From Stratiolaelaps scimitus (taxonomy: Eukaryota; Arthropoda; Arachnida; Mesostigmata; Laelapidae): a stretch of DNA of 64,000 nt. Positions 26,737 to 40,719 of the stretch are shown in pieces. The position numbers and the translations under genes were made by a program. Within the stretch, counting starts at the first letter, position 1. Every line of letters starts with the position of its first letter. The stretch is taken from positions 3,782,001-3,846,000 of the forward strand of contig JABWDB010000007.1 of NCBI GenBank assembly GCA_019614645.1, in the 5' to 3' direction. The notes beneath the pieces are model-generated. The model was not told the DNA's origin. It saw only the letters and a program-made list of their open reading frames with translations, and did not search any database.

Positions 26737-26742
26737 AATAAA
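26737..26742 (+). terminator. Candidate poly(A) signal AATAAA
   Basis: Canonical hexamer 11 bases after a stop codon. It has meaning only if the exon at 26526-26726 is real; the hexamer also occurs by chance. Confidence 0.25.
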
Positions 26743-26764
26743 GAACTTTATTAGATATAACACA

Positions 26765-28955
26765 CACGATATTGAGACAACTCGAGCAACAAGCTGCCTG
26801 GAAACCTTGATAGGGTGAGAGAGAACCGCGGGATAATGGAACAACTCCGCCATCTCTTCATGCAATCAATATCGCCGAAAGTTCCCTGCCGAGCCGCTGC
26901 TTCGTCCGCACCGAATGCATCATCATTCCCCACAGGCAGGCAAAACTGAACTCTCCGCTGGCACTAGTAAGACATTCTAGTCAATTTCTCGGGGCCGATT
27001 TGCTGTTGTCGATTTAACCTGTAAAGTTATCTATTGTCCTATGGATGGCCTTGGGAGAGAGGTGGTGTCGACAGACCATCACTGATTACACAGCCCCCGT
27101 TCTCTGAGCAATATACAGGCGCGCAATGTCCGGTCATTCGAAGCAGGTTGATCTCATTCGATACACTGAGTATTTCATATGTGTATGGAATTATGTGATA
27201 GAGACATTATACATATGTTCTAAGTATTATGATACGCAACAATGACGTAAACGAGGGCTTTAAATCATAGCAAAAAATAGCAGAAAATCTTCATCCAACC
27301 GAATGTACAATATCATACTCTGTGCTGCATCAAAAATGCTTATAAGAACGGCTCTAATGTATTCTATTTCGCCGTTAACCGCTCTATCTATAATACAGGA
27401 ACTATACAGTATACTCATGGATCCCCTGAGGAAGATTCGGGAAGATTTTCGGCTTGAAAAAGTGGACACACGATCAGTTCTTCGCATCACTTTCGTCGTT
27501 ACCACCATAAGCAGCATTGTTCACGAGTGCTGTGCACCCTTGACAGGCGGCAATTGAATACAGGGCGCCGTTCGATTGGCGTCAATCGATGTATGAAGGG
27601 TCAACAGCTGCGCCCACCTGGTGCGCCGCGAGACGACCCTAGGTGTTCATACATCGATGCCAGCACGAATAGCATCGTTCACTGTCTTCTATTAATAGCT
27701 CGTAGATGATACAAGGACGTGACAAGCAGAGTCCAGAAATCCTTTTTCCCCTCTTAGCATTTACGCAGCCGGTGTATCTTAGGCGGAGAGAAAAAGTCGA
27801 ATATGAATTCGATAAGAAGCAATCGCAAGTCGGCGAATCAACCAGCCACAACTGTTTGCTGCGATGATGGACCACCAGCAGCATCAGTACCATCGCAGTG
27901 CGTTCCCTGTTGACTGTTTGCTGGGTAGGACCTCAGTGCTAAATGGAAACAACAAGGTTATTATCGAATACTGTTATCCATTGTCCGGACGATAGCATAG
28001 CTACATGAAACAATATGACGGGGTATCAGTAATATATATATATATATATATATATTTCACGTGATCTCACGTGTACGACGTCTGCGCGCGTATCTTCTAC
28101 ACAACGGCAACAGGTGTCGTCCCTATTCAGCATTGTCGTTAGTAACGCCGTGCCTGGATATCGTCGTGTGTGGCTAATTCAGTTAGATTAGGCCAGACGT
28201 TGCTTGCGCACCCGTCCATTGTACGATGTGCGCACAGTGTATGATATGTGGCGATTGGCTGTATCCTGCCTGTGCTGCCTGTTACGCTGTTCTTCTCGAG
28301 GGAGGGTGATGAATGATCATGATTTCAGCGTGGTATCCCCCACCGCGCAACTGCCTCTGATGAAAGCCGCCTTTATTTGATTATAATAAATAATAGTGTC
28401 GGATAACAATACCGACACGTATCTACGATTGTGTTATTTGATAGTTCACAATCGCTAAGCAGGAATAACGACAACAACGACAAAGTGCCAAATATCATCA
28501 ATACTATACGTGCTATTGTCATCATCGCCAGGATCACGCTATGACTGGCTGCTGTTTGACTTTATCTGTTGGACACTGAGCCGGGAGTCATGTGACACAA
28601 ATGATGATATATTGTGAATCAATTTTTTGTTTGGTGATCGATTTTTTTTGATTATGCAACTCATTGTGCAATTCATCTTCTTTAATTAAGCAGTTGGATA
28701 GGCCTGAGGGAAGCGGCCGATGGTGGTTAATATGGTCTAATGTTCGGCACGTTGACGTAATAGCGGTTGTGATTCTTATTTAATTCTTTCATCATTGAAT
28801 AGACCGCTGTGCTAATTAATGTGTTAGGGAACTCTGTATTTTGCTGAGGAACACTTATATATATATATATATAACATAACATAACATTTGCGTTTATTTC
28901 CGGAACTGCAATTTTACAATGCTTAAGTTCTCGATTATATATATATGTATGTATG

Positions 28956-28986
<31 letters not shown>

Positions 28987-29400
28987 ATACTATAAAAATG
29001 CAGCTGTCAAAATAATCGAGGGCACCGACTGGTCAAGGCAGACGAAAGATTAGCTACGTGAGTAGAGATCGGTAATACTAGTAATGTTATGATAAATAAT
29101 ATAATCCATAGATTTAACTGCCGTCGACGTCTAATCAGTCTGCAGGCGACAGTCCCTTTGTTGAGGTTATGTACGGTCATTGCCACAGATATATAGTAAT
29201 GGGTACCGATGATGTGTTTTTTTGTGTCGGATCGGATTAGTTTCTAATTAGCTCAAACGAATGAGTAGCACTAATCAACGCGATTCGTTAATCCCGCAGC
29301 TGTATATTCATAGACACATCAATCTACGCCGTCATAGATAAACACGCACATTTACCCACGCACTGCCATATAGACTGTACCTGGATCTGCGATTCGGCTC
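26765..29400. other. No recognisable gene; TA tracts
   Basis: Largely AT-rich. TA runs lie at 28032-28055, at about 28857-28872 and at 28938-28973 (interrupted by TATG). The frames are short and unremarkable. Confidence 0.6.
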
Positions 29401-29707
29401 CCTGTCCAAATTGTATATGAGCAAGTCTAGCATAAGCAGGCTGTATTCTGATCGTGTCCAAAGTTGCCGAGACGAGAGATGCCCGTTGAAAGTGACTTAC
29501 AAATATTCATATTCGTATATATATATCATAGTAAGAGAGTTCAGTCTTTTTGGCGGTGTCAAAGCAGTGTGCTTTACAAAGGTTTGCTCGTGCATGAGCG
29601 AGTGTCACTGAGACATCGCGCCGCATCATATGCTACTTTCATATTACTGATAGTGGACCTCTAAACGACGATCGAATGTGATTATGTCCACATCCGTTGG
29701 GGGCTAA

Positions 29708-29953
29708 TTAGTCATTTTCTAAATGGGTCCACACTGCTCTAGAGGAACTTCCACTCTCACGTACTGAGCTCAAAATATTAGCTACGGAAGAGGTTTCCGC
29801 CTTCGTCTTCCATCCCGAGTAGGCGACTTGGTCCATCAATCTAGCTAATAGTTGCACATGCGGTACTTGCCAGAACACCGTATCACCTTCATTGTATCGG
29901 TACCCCACACCCCCATTCCCGTTGTCTTTTGCCAAATCGACAGCGATCATCAT
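29708..29953 (-). CDS. Unrecognised minus-strand ORF
   Basis: An 81-codon ATG frame with varied, non-repetitive composition (DLAKDNGNGGVGYRYNEGD near its start). It lacks the leucine or triplet bias of most spurious frames here. No domain, and no splice context that I trust. It could be a fragment of a decayed gene or chance. Confidence 0.15.
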   Translation of the reverse strand: MMIAVDLAKDNGNGGVGYRYNEGDTVFWQVPHVQLLARLMDQVAYSGWKTKAETSSVANILSSVRESGSSSRAVWTHLEND

Positions 29954-30463
29954 GTAGTCTTCTGGCCATTATTATCGGCTTTCGACACAGCTGGATTGTC
30001 AGAGACAGCCAAAGTATCGCTGTACCTACGAGATGTCCATTAATGCTCCACTTCTATCAGCTCTAGCGATCGTGGCCAGCCGTTTGGCGTTTGGCCGAGT
30101 CAGCCAGCCAGACAAATCCTTCGGCTCAAATCCTCCCCGATGTATGCGCAACCTTTCTGCCGGTTCGCCGCAACAGCGACCACAATCGTCGTTGCCCCCT
30201 CGTTGTAATCATTTGATTATTTTGCTAAACTATATTGTCTTGTCACAACATCGTTGGCTAGTCCCACTTTGGCAACTGCAGGCGGACAAACTACACTGGC
30301 GCCGTTCGACACTAGCGAGTCGAGCCAAGAGAGCGATCGACGAAAAAAAAACCATCCGAAGAACCGCTGCGACCACAAGTCGCACTAATACCCTTCCACC
30401 GCCGCCGTTGCCGTCGCCACAGCCACTAACCACTTAGAACTGCTGTTCCGGAAGCGCAAGGGA

Positions 30464-30709
30464 ATGGACAATGAGGCGTGTTTATCGTTTATAGACTCGA
30501 CGTCCCGTGTGCACCTCGCCGTCGCCGAGCACGAAACGTCTCGCCGTGTCGAAGCGATCTTTTTGCTAAGAGGATTTGTGCCCGAAGAAGAAAAATACGT
30601 GCCGACTCCGAACGATACAATACGCGGAGGTGGAAGCCATCGTTTCCAAGTGACCAGGCAAGCCGGCTCGCTGGCTGGATATCTGGCAGGGACGCAGGCG
30701 GACAGCTAG
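30464..30709 (+). CDS. Unrecognised ATG-initiated ORF
   Basis: An 81-codon frame with a good start context (gggaATGG) and mixed, protein-like composition (MDNEACLSFIDSTSRVHLAV at the start, PEEEKYVPTPND in the middle). It is flanked upstream by a proline-rich frame ending at 30437. No known family. A minus-strand frame overlaps it. Low confidence. Confidence 0.2.
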   Translation: MDNEACLSFIDSTSRVHLAVAEHETSRRVEAIFLLRGFVPEEEKYVPTPNDTIRGGGSHRFQVTRQAGSLAGYLAGTQADS

Positions 30710-31259
30710 ACAATCACCCTCGAGTGGTGGGCTTCTTGTTCGCGTCTTGCCCTGAGAACATTTCTTGCGTACTACCATATTCGATATTAGGCTAAGCCCA
30801 TGAACAGTGGGAACATACGCTGCGTATGCGTCAGGTGATGTCGTCGAAGTATTAAGATTTACGCTAATTGTTCGTGTAAATGATGACAATTCGAATCGTA
30901 CAGTAATTAGCACGAGGGAATAGATCGCTATCTCGCCATCCGCAAATTGTATCAAAAAACACAGCATACGCCTGGATGACACAGATTGACATGAAAGAAC
31001 TTCACGTCCACCCTGTACTGAGCCCCATACCTTTGATTGTAAACGCCATACTGATGGTTGGTTTTTGGTTTTATTAAATTTATTCTTATTTTTCTAACTA
31101 ATACTTCTAGATTCTTGGTAAAGTTAGTTCATTAAGCAATGAATGCAGCTGATTTTATGATTATTTCAGTCCGTAAGTATTTCCGAATAATGGAACTAGC
31201 GCCAGTGTGATATGACGTTAGCGTACATAGCAGTCCGGGTATCTACATCTAATTGCTAG

Positions 31260-32727
31260 CTAAGCAACGGCCACAAACAATGAAGCAAGCAACATAGCCG
31301 AATCCGCCAGCCGCGAAATGATCTCACCCGGCCAAAGATCGAATGGTCGAATGAGCCACTTTATTGTTGCACACGTCCACCGAATAGGTCTCCGCTTCCC
31401 CCAGCAGTGTCATCATTCGCGAGCGTTCCCTCGTCAGCCGTGCGCACTCGGCGTGGTTGTTCGACGATCGAGCGGTGATCGCCACCGTGAGCAAATGGAC
31501 ACAGCGATACATCTACAATCAAACAGCAAATCCTAGTGCAAATGACACGATGCTGATGCGTCTGACCGATCAAGTTGGCAACGTGAATCGCTCGCTTGTC
31601 ATATCGCGTCCAGTCCACTCGTGTCGGCTGGACGCCGGGCGAATCCTCGAGTGTGCGTCCATCTTCAAGTTACGCGACGTCAGGCCACGCACGATATGCG
31701 AATATTGGAGACATCATTCATTTCGTCTCGACAATATTTCATTTGCTGCTGCTGCTGTTGCTGCTGCTAGCGGATATCGTGCATGGACGCGCATACCGCT
31801 GCGCAATTGCTAATTCATCAGAATTCGTAGTTATTTCTGTATGTACACATATGAAAAACATACAGTTTCTCTCTCTCTCGCTCACTTACACACACACACA
31901 CAGACAAATTCATCCTATAGTTGCTGTCGCTATTGATGGCTCTCAGCAACGACGATCGAGTTTCCAATCCGACCCTGCCGAGATGGGAATCAAACGGAAT
32001 CGTCATTGCCCACACCCACCGTGTGGGAGTTATCCATCGTTGAGTAGCAGCAGCAGCAGCAGCAAAATGGCCATAAGGTCACAACTATTATACAACCCTA
32101 TGTGGCCGTCAACGTTCAATCGGACGACCATTCTGACAGAATCGTCGGCAGAAACAAAGCGATCCACGTCGGTGTTTCTCCGTCCGGCGAAACAAACTCC
32201 ACGAGAACGATCATTCTAAACTGGTGTATGCGGTTAATTCGCCCGCGCACAGTGAGGCTGGTAATGGGACAAGCATAGATCGAGCAGGAGCAGCCAGCTG
32301 CTTTCACAAGACGACTGTGTGAGAAAGATGCATAAGCATAGCAAGCCGATTTCCTGTCACGATGCTGTACGAGAACTCGAAGCCCACATCCACGATGAAG
32401 CTCATTTCGTTTATCGTTCGCTTGGGCTCGTTCAGGCCCAGAGATGAACTGGCGACTAACTGGAATCGAGTCGCTGCGAGCACATACGACGTAGAATAGA
32501 TATCTCGGCGAATCAATCTCGATGTCCCGCTGTTCAGCGGGGAGCCACGTTTTTCGAGCGAATTTAAACAGACACACATAGGCGCACACGGTGCAGAGAC
32601 TGGTGGGAATGAACGCACAAAATAGGTTGACAGTTAGAACGGCGATAGGCTTACAGTTACGATAGGAAATTCCAGTTGCAGTGGCTGTATTCGTGTGTCC
32701 GCTGTGACCAGTGTGTTTTTGCTCCAA
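31260..32727 (-). pseudogene. Possible decayed multi-membrane-segment gene, chemoreceptor-like
   Basis: Read on the minus strand, protein-like segments appear in successive but different frames. One at 32727-32500 has a hydrophobic stretch (PIAVLTVNLFCAFIPTSLC) followed by a charged one. The next, 32520-32304, ends SYSIVTGNRLAMLMHLSH. A third, 31512-31325, follows a plausible acceptor (gattgtag) and has NNHAECARLTRERSRMMTLL. A last, shifted one (about 31340-31260) has FDLWPGEIISRLADSAMLL and then a stop. The order of charged loops and membrane-like segments recalls arthropod gustatory receptors. However, their C-terminal TYxxxxxQF motif is absent and at least two frame changes are needed. Large + strand frames overlap. 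Chance is a real alternative. Confidence 0.2.
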
Positions 32728-32958
32728 GTGTTCTCTAAGTGGCTATGTACTTGTAAGGCTTAAGGCCACCAACTCCCTCGATGGCTCATGTAGCTGGGCC
32801 GTAGGGAATTTGCACTCGGTCTTGATCAAAGCGTGCTGCAATGTCGACCGAGTAAGAAGCGAGTTTGATTATGCCGCCATTAACCATTCGCACGCTAGCG
32901 AGTCAACGAAATAGGCCAAACCCTTTACTTCTGACGTCATTAGAATGTCACCAACCGG

Positions 32959-33335
32959 TCACCGGTAATGAATCTCAGGCCGGCCCATGGCTCCGTCCTT
33001 GGTTTGGTCTGAAACACCGAGACAAAATAAAATTCTGTCAAAATCTGTCATCTTCTCGACTTGGCCGAATATCTTCTCTGCTCGAGAATCACCCGCTAAC
33101 AGAGCAATCATCACCAGATGGGCCGCATCTCGAGAAGGGTCCATAATGGCTAAGTTATGACGGATTGCGCAGCGGTCACATTGCGAGTACAGAATCTTGC
33201 TCGGGGGATGATGAGTTCGTGGAAGAGTCGCCATTGTGAGTGTATACGCAATCCATTTTGGTCGGTTGCCACCGAGACGAACAACAGCAACAGCAGCAGT
33301 AGCAGCAGCACCAGTAGAATTAGCATCAGCGACAT
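32959..33335 (-). other. Unrecognised minus-strand frames with a secretory-type leader
   Basis: Two overlapping minus frames. One starts with ATG at 33335 and encodes a poly-leucine leader (from CTG/CAG triplets) followed by about 40 residues ending at a TAG. The other runs to 32959 and ends with varied sequence (DAAHLVMIALLAGDSRAEKI). They lie just upstream of the possible decayed gene at 31260-32727 in the same orientation. Function unknown. The leader may be only triplet repeat. Confidence 0.15.
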
Positions 33336-33639
33336 TTTCAGTATGACGATTCGTGTACGCGTCGGTTGGAATAAATACGTGATCGTGCAAGTGGAACGCG
33401 ATCAGATGCTGGGTCGGGTCAAGTGTAGTTCGGGTGCACTTATGGAACAAATCCCGTTTGGAAAGCGTACGGGGACGGCGCGCGGTCAACAGCTCCAGCA
33501 TCGGACGTACACAAACGTACATTGACGTATGATACGGACGAACAGAGGCGAAATCGCGCACCAGAGCTGGAAGACAAAACACTTAAACGCACGACGGAGT
33601 GACGTACAGACATACGCCGACATGGACGCATATCAAGCG

Positions 33640-34169
33640 AGTGTTTTATTATCATTGCTATTATTACTATTACTATTATTATTATTATCAATGTATTAGA
33701 TACTCGCTAAACCGCACCGGGCTCTGTAGCACTTCAGTGTAACGACGATATATTTTACGATGATCCGTCAGACGCGCCACTGGTGACTGGATAGCTAGAC
33801 TTGACTGTGTGGTGCCGTACTTGATCGCTGTCCCAGTGCGCTCCTCCACAGCAGCTATAGCACATCCACGATGACTGTGGAAGTGTCAACGGTCAGACGG
33901 TATCAGCGGCTCCGTCTGATCTGCGGTGAGTTTTTTTGAAAAACGTCTACAAACGACCGCGTCATTCTCCCCATCAAGTCGAATCGGGCGGAGGAGGACT
34001 CGATGAGAACGCTCATCATGTTACTCATAATGTTGTGTACAAGAGTGCTCATCTCTCTCTTTCTCACTCTCTCTCTCTCTGTATACAAGCGTGAGGGCCG
34101 GTAGAATCGAATGAACGTGACCAAGCATTGCATTGCCGCGAGAGCGGCGTATTCCAGTGCAGCATCCCT

Positions 34170-34215
<46 letters not shown>

Positions 34216-37200
34216 CTTCCGTATGAACTTTCCTGCTCTTCCTCTGTGCTAGACGTTAGATGAATGCATGCATGGATGGATGGATGGCTGAAGATTATCA
34301 GTTTTCTTTCCTTGATTTTATTTGTCTTATAGAAGAGCGACGCCGCAAATCACAGCTTCAATTGTGGCTCGGCCGCTCCGACTACATTAATACTGCTACT
34401 TACATTACTGCTATAGCTTATAGTGGACGACGACTGGCCATCGTCAAATACGAGCCCAGTACTGCCACTTACTCACGTACTTCCCTGTGGTATCGCACGC
34501 AAACGGGCTCCACAAGGATTGCGGTGGAAATTGTTTCGGAAGCACGTTGTGGGGCTCCTTGTTCGTATAAGGCTCTGGCTGCCATCTGACCAGTTGACAG
34601 GTGCTCACAGGAGGATGTTGGAGCGACGAGTAGATTTGATCGCCTCAAAGAGACAGGGTATCAAAGACGAGCTGTGTTCAATACGAAAAAAACAGTGTGT
34701 GGAAACTCGTCGATTGACCACCTGGAAAAAATGCAATGTCGCTGGGTCCGTAAGGTGGAAGAAGACCATCATATCTCATCGATGCAGATGAGAGAGAGAG
34801 ACTCATTTCGTAGGAACCGTGAGGCGTAACAACCGATGAATGCGCAGCTAGGGGGATGAGCCCGGTTAAATAGGTGAATAATAACCTCATCTAATTCGCT
34901 TCATTTCGACGAAACGTACTATGACACTAAAGTACATATTACATCGAAAAATATAGTAGTATATCATCAATGTACGCATATCATTTCTATTTCTGATGTA
35001 TTTTTATATAATATTCTGTCTCACATATTCACTGCTTGAGTATTATTTTAGATCATTGCATGATCGCCGTGTTTGAAAATACTGCTTGATTTATTAACTG
35101 CGTTGCTGTTCGTTCTCGTGCCAGGTAGAGTATACATCCCCGGTGAATAACTATTCAAATGACTCATCATAATAATAATAATAATCTATAATATTAATCT
35201 AGCAAATACAGTCTTTCCAAAAAATATATTGTAATAACACTAGCAGCAAATCGAGTCGTTGTGTTCCTTTTTGGCGACAAACCACACCCTCTGCCTGTCT
35301 GGATAGGATGGCAGGCTGGACAGAGCCCTGCTTGGGTGCTGAGGACAGCGATATGCTGGAGCAGGCGCAATTCCCGAAGCCCAACCCAAACAGCAGGCTA
35401 AACCGAGTTTTCCCACTTATATCACAGCAGGACCCAAGCCAACATGGACAGACCTATACGGTGGACGGCACAGAAGCGAGTTGAAGCGGTCATGCAGTGA
35501 TGGCATAGTGTGTGCGTAATTGTCACTGCCACTGCCGACCTGGGTTTCCTCTCATAGTTCGAGGGGTTGCAGTGGCCTGGGGGTGACCGGCGACCCCAGC
35601 ACCGGTTACCTAGGGCCAACGCGCCAGCTGGTCCGCACAATTGCTGTACACGATATTAAGCTTGGAAGGAACCCGTAGGCATTCTCTGCCTGCCTGCGTC
35701 TGCCTAACCACTGTACCAAGCTACCTTTCGAGCGTAGCACTGCTAGTGCCTAGGCCGTTATCAGCACGACGACTTTGCTGCTCGAGAGATAAGTCGGATA
35801 CCCGACGACTACTGGGTTCTTTGAGCGGCTGGAAGACAGCAAAGTTTTTGTTGTCGTCGTCATCGCCCCGCCCTATAGCCCAGAGTGACAGCGAATTTCC
35901 GCTGTATCCGGTACGAGATGCCGTTGCGCGGTAGTTGGCGGCGGCTGCCGGCCACGCACAGATTCGTAAACAAAGCCTCTCACTTTTGTGTAGGAAACAT
36001 TCGGATTGTCTCTAACCGTATACAAGTTAATATGTATCTAATTTATGCCCGTATATATGTAATGTGGGAAAACGAAATTACAGTGAGACATAATCGATTG
36101 CAGAATATTGCCGAATTATTTATTTTGTCTGAATGAAGTTGCCATTAGGAGAATGTCCGAGTCATTGCTTGTGGCCCGTCTAGGAGAGAAGCAGCACTTA
36201 AGTCTCAGCTGCGAATGTTAAGTCGATAACTAGGTCGATGTCAAACGCGAAGCGAAGCTTGCGGTGTAACCAATATCGTAAGCAATGCAGACCTCACCTC
36301 AGAGTGTCGTATGCATGATATATATATATATATATGGGCTGGGTACGGATTGCGGGCACATTGCTTACACTTATCTAGCTATGTATTCTGCCGGTTGGAG
36401 TAGCGCAAATCCTAGAGGTGGCTGTGTACAGTTGCTCTGGGCAATACTAATCCCCGGCATACAGGCTGCCAAGCTAAAACCCTGTGCATAGATTTGCCTT
36501 GCAGTTCCCGTGGTCCAGATGAACAGCAAAGACTAGACCTGACAAAAGCACGAACGGCAGTATCAGGATAGCGCAGATCCCCTAACGACCACCCATATAA
36601 GAAGCATGAGAAACTCACCCGGTTTCGTTTCGCTGCGATTGTAGATAACACAGTCCAATGGCCACCAGTATACATGGGCTATTGCTGACCGTTGACAGCC
36701 TCTATAACCAGCAACCAAACGGCGACCTATATCAGACAACTACCCCGCCGAAGCCGAACGAGACCGAGACCAAAACGAGGATAATTCACCCTGCTACACA
36801 TCCATCTGGGCGTGTCACCACATGGGTCACGTATCGAGGCGAGCAGGCAAACCAACGAACGAACGAACGAACAGTGCACTAACAAACAGGAACCACGTGC
36901 TTGTCACGTAAGCGATTGTTGCCAGTTGACGATAAGCGATAGACTCCATGAGATTCTTCGGTAGCCGGCTGTGGACAATGCCAAAGAAAAGGAGGATATG
37001 TATACGTGCGTGTGTTTGTGTGTGCATTTGCAGCGGGAATAGGGCGTAGCAATGGCAATCCATCGAGTTGCTTCCCCCATGGGCTAGAATTTTCCAAGGA
37101 AATTCTTCCTTCCGCCCTGGAGAAGACGAGTCGCTTGGAGCTTTGAAATTGCAACCAAAGAGAACTCGTTATTCCTTAGGCACAGCGAAACGCTGTGTAA

Positions 37201-40200
37201 TAGTTGATGGATACCGTTTGCAGGACGGAGTAATTCTGATGACGAATGACCATCATCACATCAGACCGTGGGACAGGCCAATATTAACCACAAGGCGTCG
37301 AAGAGCTTTTTATGATCTAACGATTGCTTGATAATAACACTAGTGATATTGGGTCGTTCGAAGCTAATACATTGTGCATCGAGAACACTTTGATAACATT
37401 TGAACGAAAAAACATTAATCATGGGCAGTGTTTTTTCCCATTCGTTTTTCTTTGTTTTTAACCCTTGTAATTATTTTTGTTCAATAGTTATAGACGTTTT
37501 GCCGTTGTAATACGGAATAGGTCTGAGGATAACCTAAGGACGCGCTGCGCTTTACGCGTATTTGTACGATAGGAGGAGCCGTCCACGTTGGCTGCTGATC
37601 CAGCGTAATTACGTGTGCGTATATGCAGTGGTGTCTGGGAATGTGTAGCTCTCCATGAATATTTATATCGACTGTTACGTGCTAAATCCTAAGGTCGATT
37701 AAAATGACATTTCCGAGGACGATTTGCTGAAACAAAACTTTAAATTAGCCCATTGGAAATAACGGCTGTCTACCGAAGTCCAACACACTTACACATCCAT
37801 TACGATTAGGTATACGTCCCACGAGGAACAGGACAAGGTCAAGGTACACATTGTGACCTCTGGAAGTCTTGTGCTGGAATAATGGCAGACGCGTATAGCG
37901 TGCCCTCGCAAATAGCATTAACACCAATGTATAGTCATGGTGGATAATGTTTACGTTTAACAATGCTGAATGCAATGCCGCGCAGAGACCGATGCAGCGG
38001 TGTTCATGTCAGATACTCAGGCGTAGCATTCTTCTGGCAAGGCTCTGCTGATTAAAAAAGGTAAAAAAATCCGATCTTCTAACCTGATGATTTTCTCCAC
38101 CCAAACGATATCAAATATCTGATGGCTCGCTAGCACCCGAGTGCTAAATACACTTGTTCACATACAATAAACTATGCTGGGCCGTTGCGCAGCCCAGATC
38201 GCGATAGCAATTTTTGCTACGGGCGACAGATGTAAGCGGTGATCAGCCCCCTTTCATCAAGGTAAAATAATGCTGTACTTTATGTAGTTATAAGGCCAAC
38301 GCAAGAAAAAAAATAGATACTCTGTACATAGTGGTATATTATGCGCAGATGTCATTTAGACATCGATCGATGTCACAGGGCGGTTAGTACTTTTTTGCGT
38401 GTGGCAGATACCTCCGTCCCAACAGAGTGATTTTCTTCGGTGGCGGTCTCACTCTGTCAATTGCTCGCTTTAAGGGACTGTTATCTCACCAGATATCGGC
38501 ACCAGAAACGAATGCTCTGGTCTGTTTGTGGCTATTGCGGCCGTTGTTGGCAAGTGGACCGAGATTCGCCTTTGGGGGCATCACGTAGAATGACGATGCG
38601 CAGATTTTCTCGACAATATATAGAAATATAATGTATGTCATGACTAACAGCAGCATCATCCGCTAAACACTGTTGCAAGAACTTTGCATCAAGTATGGCC
38701 AACAATTACTGCTGCCTATTGTTATTATTATTGCTATTATACTTGGTACGATGCTGACTGAAAAGGAAACACGCAAATGGATGAATAACCTGGATAACAC
38801 CCCAGTACGGAATAATAAGCAAGATAAATCCAGGGAATAGTTCCAACAATGGCCGGTCGGGCGACTAGTGTTGTCTTGTACGAATGAGCCATATGCATTC
38901 AAAGCTGCAATATACCAACATCTATGCAATATATGAGTATAATATTTGCCATTGTGTACACATTTGAGCATAATTCATTTTAAGACTTAATTCGTCGATA
39001 CAGGACCTGTACCCAAGCGGATTACTTATTTCATATTTTTGACCGACTATTTTGACCATAGGATCATCACAGTTACGCGAACGTTATTTACAATTTCACG
39101 CAAATGAAATATGTCCATTATTATTATTATTATTATTATTGCGTTGGTTGATGTCGTTATCCTATGATCGGTTGAACGATGGTCACCGTCGAACTTCGCC
39201 TGCTCCTTCGATAATGGAAGCAATGCCGTTCGCTCCAGGATGCTCCACTCGCACGGGCAATTGTACATGTATAATGCTACCACACGACCGAGTACAATGT
39301 GGACGATGTCAATTGAGTCTCTTGGTTTCGCTTCAATGAGATCTGCTCCGCAGGAGTCGCTCGGCTACCTAGAATAGCATCAAGGGTACAGTCGCATTTG
39401 TCGCTCGCCTGGATGTGGTGGAGACGCCTGCTACAAGGGTCCTCAGCTCGTTGGGTCTGCGGTCACAGCGCGACCACACACCGCGTTAGTGCCCGGCGAT
39501 TGTGTGTCCTACGAATAAACCGATCGTGGAAAGCAGCAGCAGCAGCAGCCACAAACAATACAATGCAAGAGCTCATTTGCTCGGGCACTGCAACGTCTAG
39601 GGTGTCTCTCGATGTCTTGATAATCTCATGTGGCCGCCCTCAAGACTCGAGGACGCTGCTGCTGCTGCTGCTGTGAACGCCACTCAGCGTTCGGGGATGG
39701 CCCCCTCGTCTAGCGATCCGTCTTTCTCGCAATTTATCTCATTCGCTGCCACCGAATCTGTTGAGATAAAACAGCAGCTCGTCTGAAACCCATGAGCCAA
39801 GAAAGGTATCAACCTATCAGGGCCGTTGCACCATCCATGCTGCTGCAGTCGCACTCCTAGAACGAAACCTATATCATGGAGACGAACACGAGTGTGCTGT
39901 TAGAGGAACCAAAAACAGTGGAAGTGCTGGTGAGATTTGGCGCAATGGTTTGTGCATGAAGTTCTTCAACTCTACCAATAATAATAATAAGCGAATATGT
40001 GAAATTTGTGAGGTAGCCAAGTTGAGTAGTACAAATAAGTACTGTAGCTGGACATGATCCCCGCATGTGCTGTTCTACTGGTATGGACATTGAATCCACT
40101 GGCAGATCAGGGGAGGCTATTAAAAAGCTTCGCGTGTACTGTGGAGCTACGGGATTTGATTGTGAATGGTGAATTGTATTATTTTGCGGGATTCGCGGAA

Positions 40201-40719
40201 AATACAGTTGCCAGGTGTCTGTTCCATATATTTTAGAGCAATACATGTTTTTTTTTGCCAATGTCAAACTCGAACAGCCAGTTCACTTTACCGACACGAA
40301 AAATATACACTCATTTCAAATGAGGCTATTTCGATGCGGCTCATCGTCCAAGGGGCATATCCCTCGCCAGCCCATCCAAACGAGCCAATAGCTCTATGCT
40401 ATCAACCACACTCTACCAAGCTATTCACAATGACACTATCATTATGTGGAGAATGTCTAACATAATTCTACACACATTTGACCATTGTTAGGTACAAACG
40501 GCAATTTCCATCAGCAAATGAACTCAAGCTGCTGTTTACTGCAACATTTTCTCCTTCACGAATCCGCCCACCGTGTGCTGACTCTGGCTGACTCGGGGCT
40601 AGGCACACTGCACCGAAATCCATAAGTGGGGTTCTTCCTCATCGTTGAATCTGTTTCTTTGTCCGTCTCCCGTTTCCCGCATGTTCCGTATTGTCAAAAT
40701 AGCTAACAGGTTACTCTCT
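33640..40719. other. No recognised gene; upstream flank or intron of the Slp exon
   Basis: I looked for the missing first SHD helix exon, a Glu/Arg-rich helix with a phase matching 40754, and did not find it. The contents are (ATT)n at about 33655-33690, TA at 34174-34215 and about 36317-36334, (AAT)n at about 35169-35185 and (TTA)n at 39117-39140. The frame pairs at 36.4-37.3 kb and 39.4-40.4 kb have no domain. Confidence 0.5.

Noticed and set aside
31596..32219. 207-codon + frame as a secreted or membrane protein
   Set aside because: Its poly-leucine part is a CTG/TTG triplet tract, and the rest lacks any recognisable domain.
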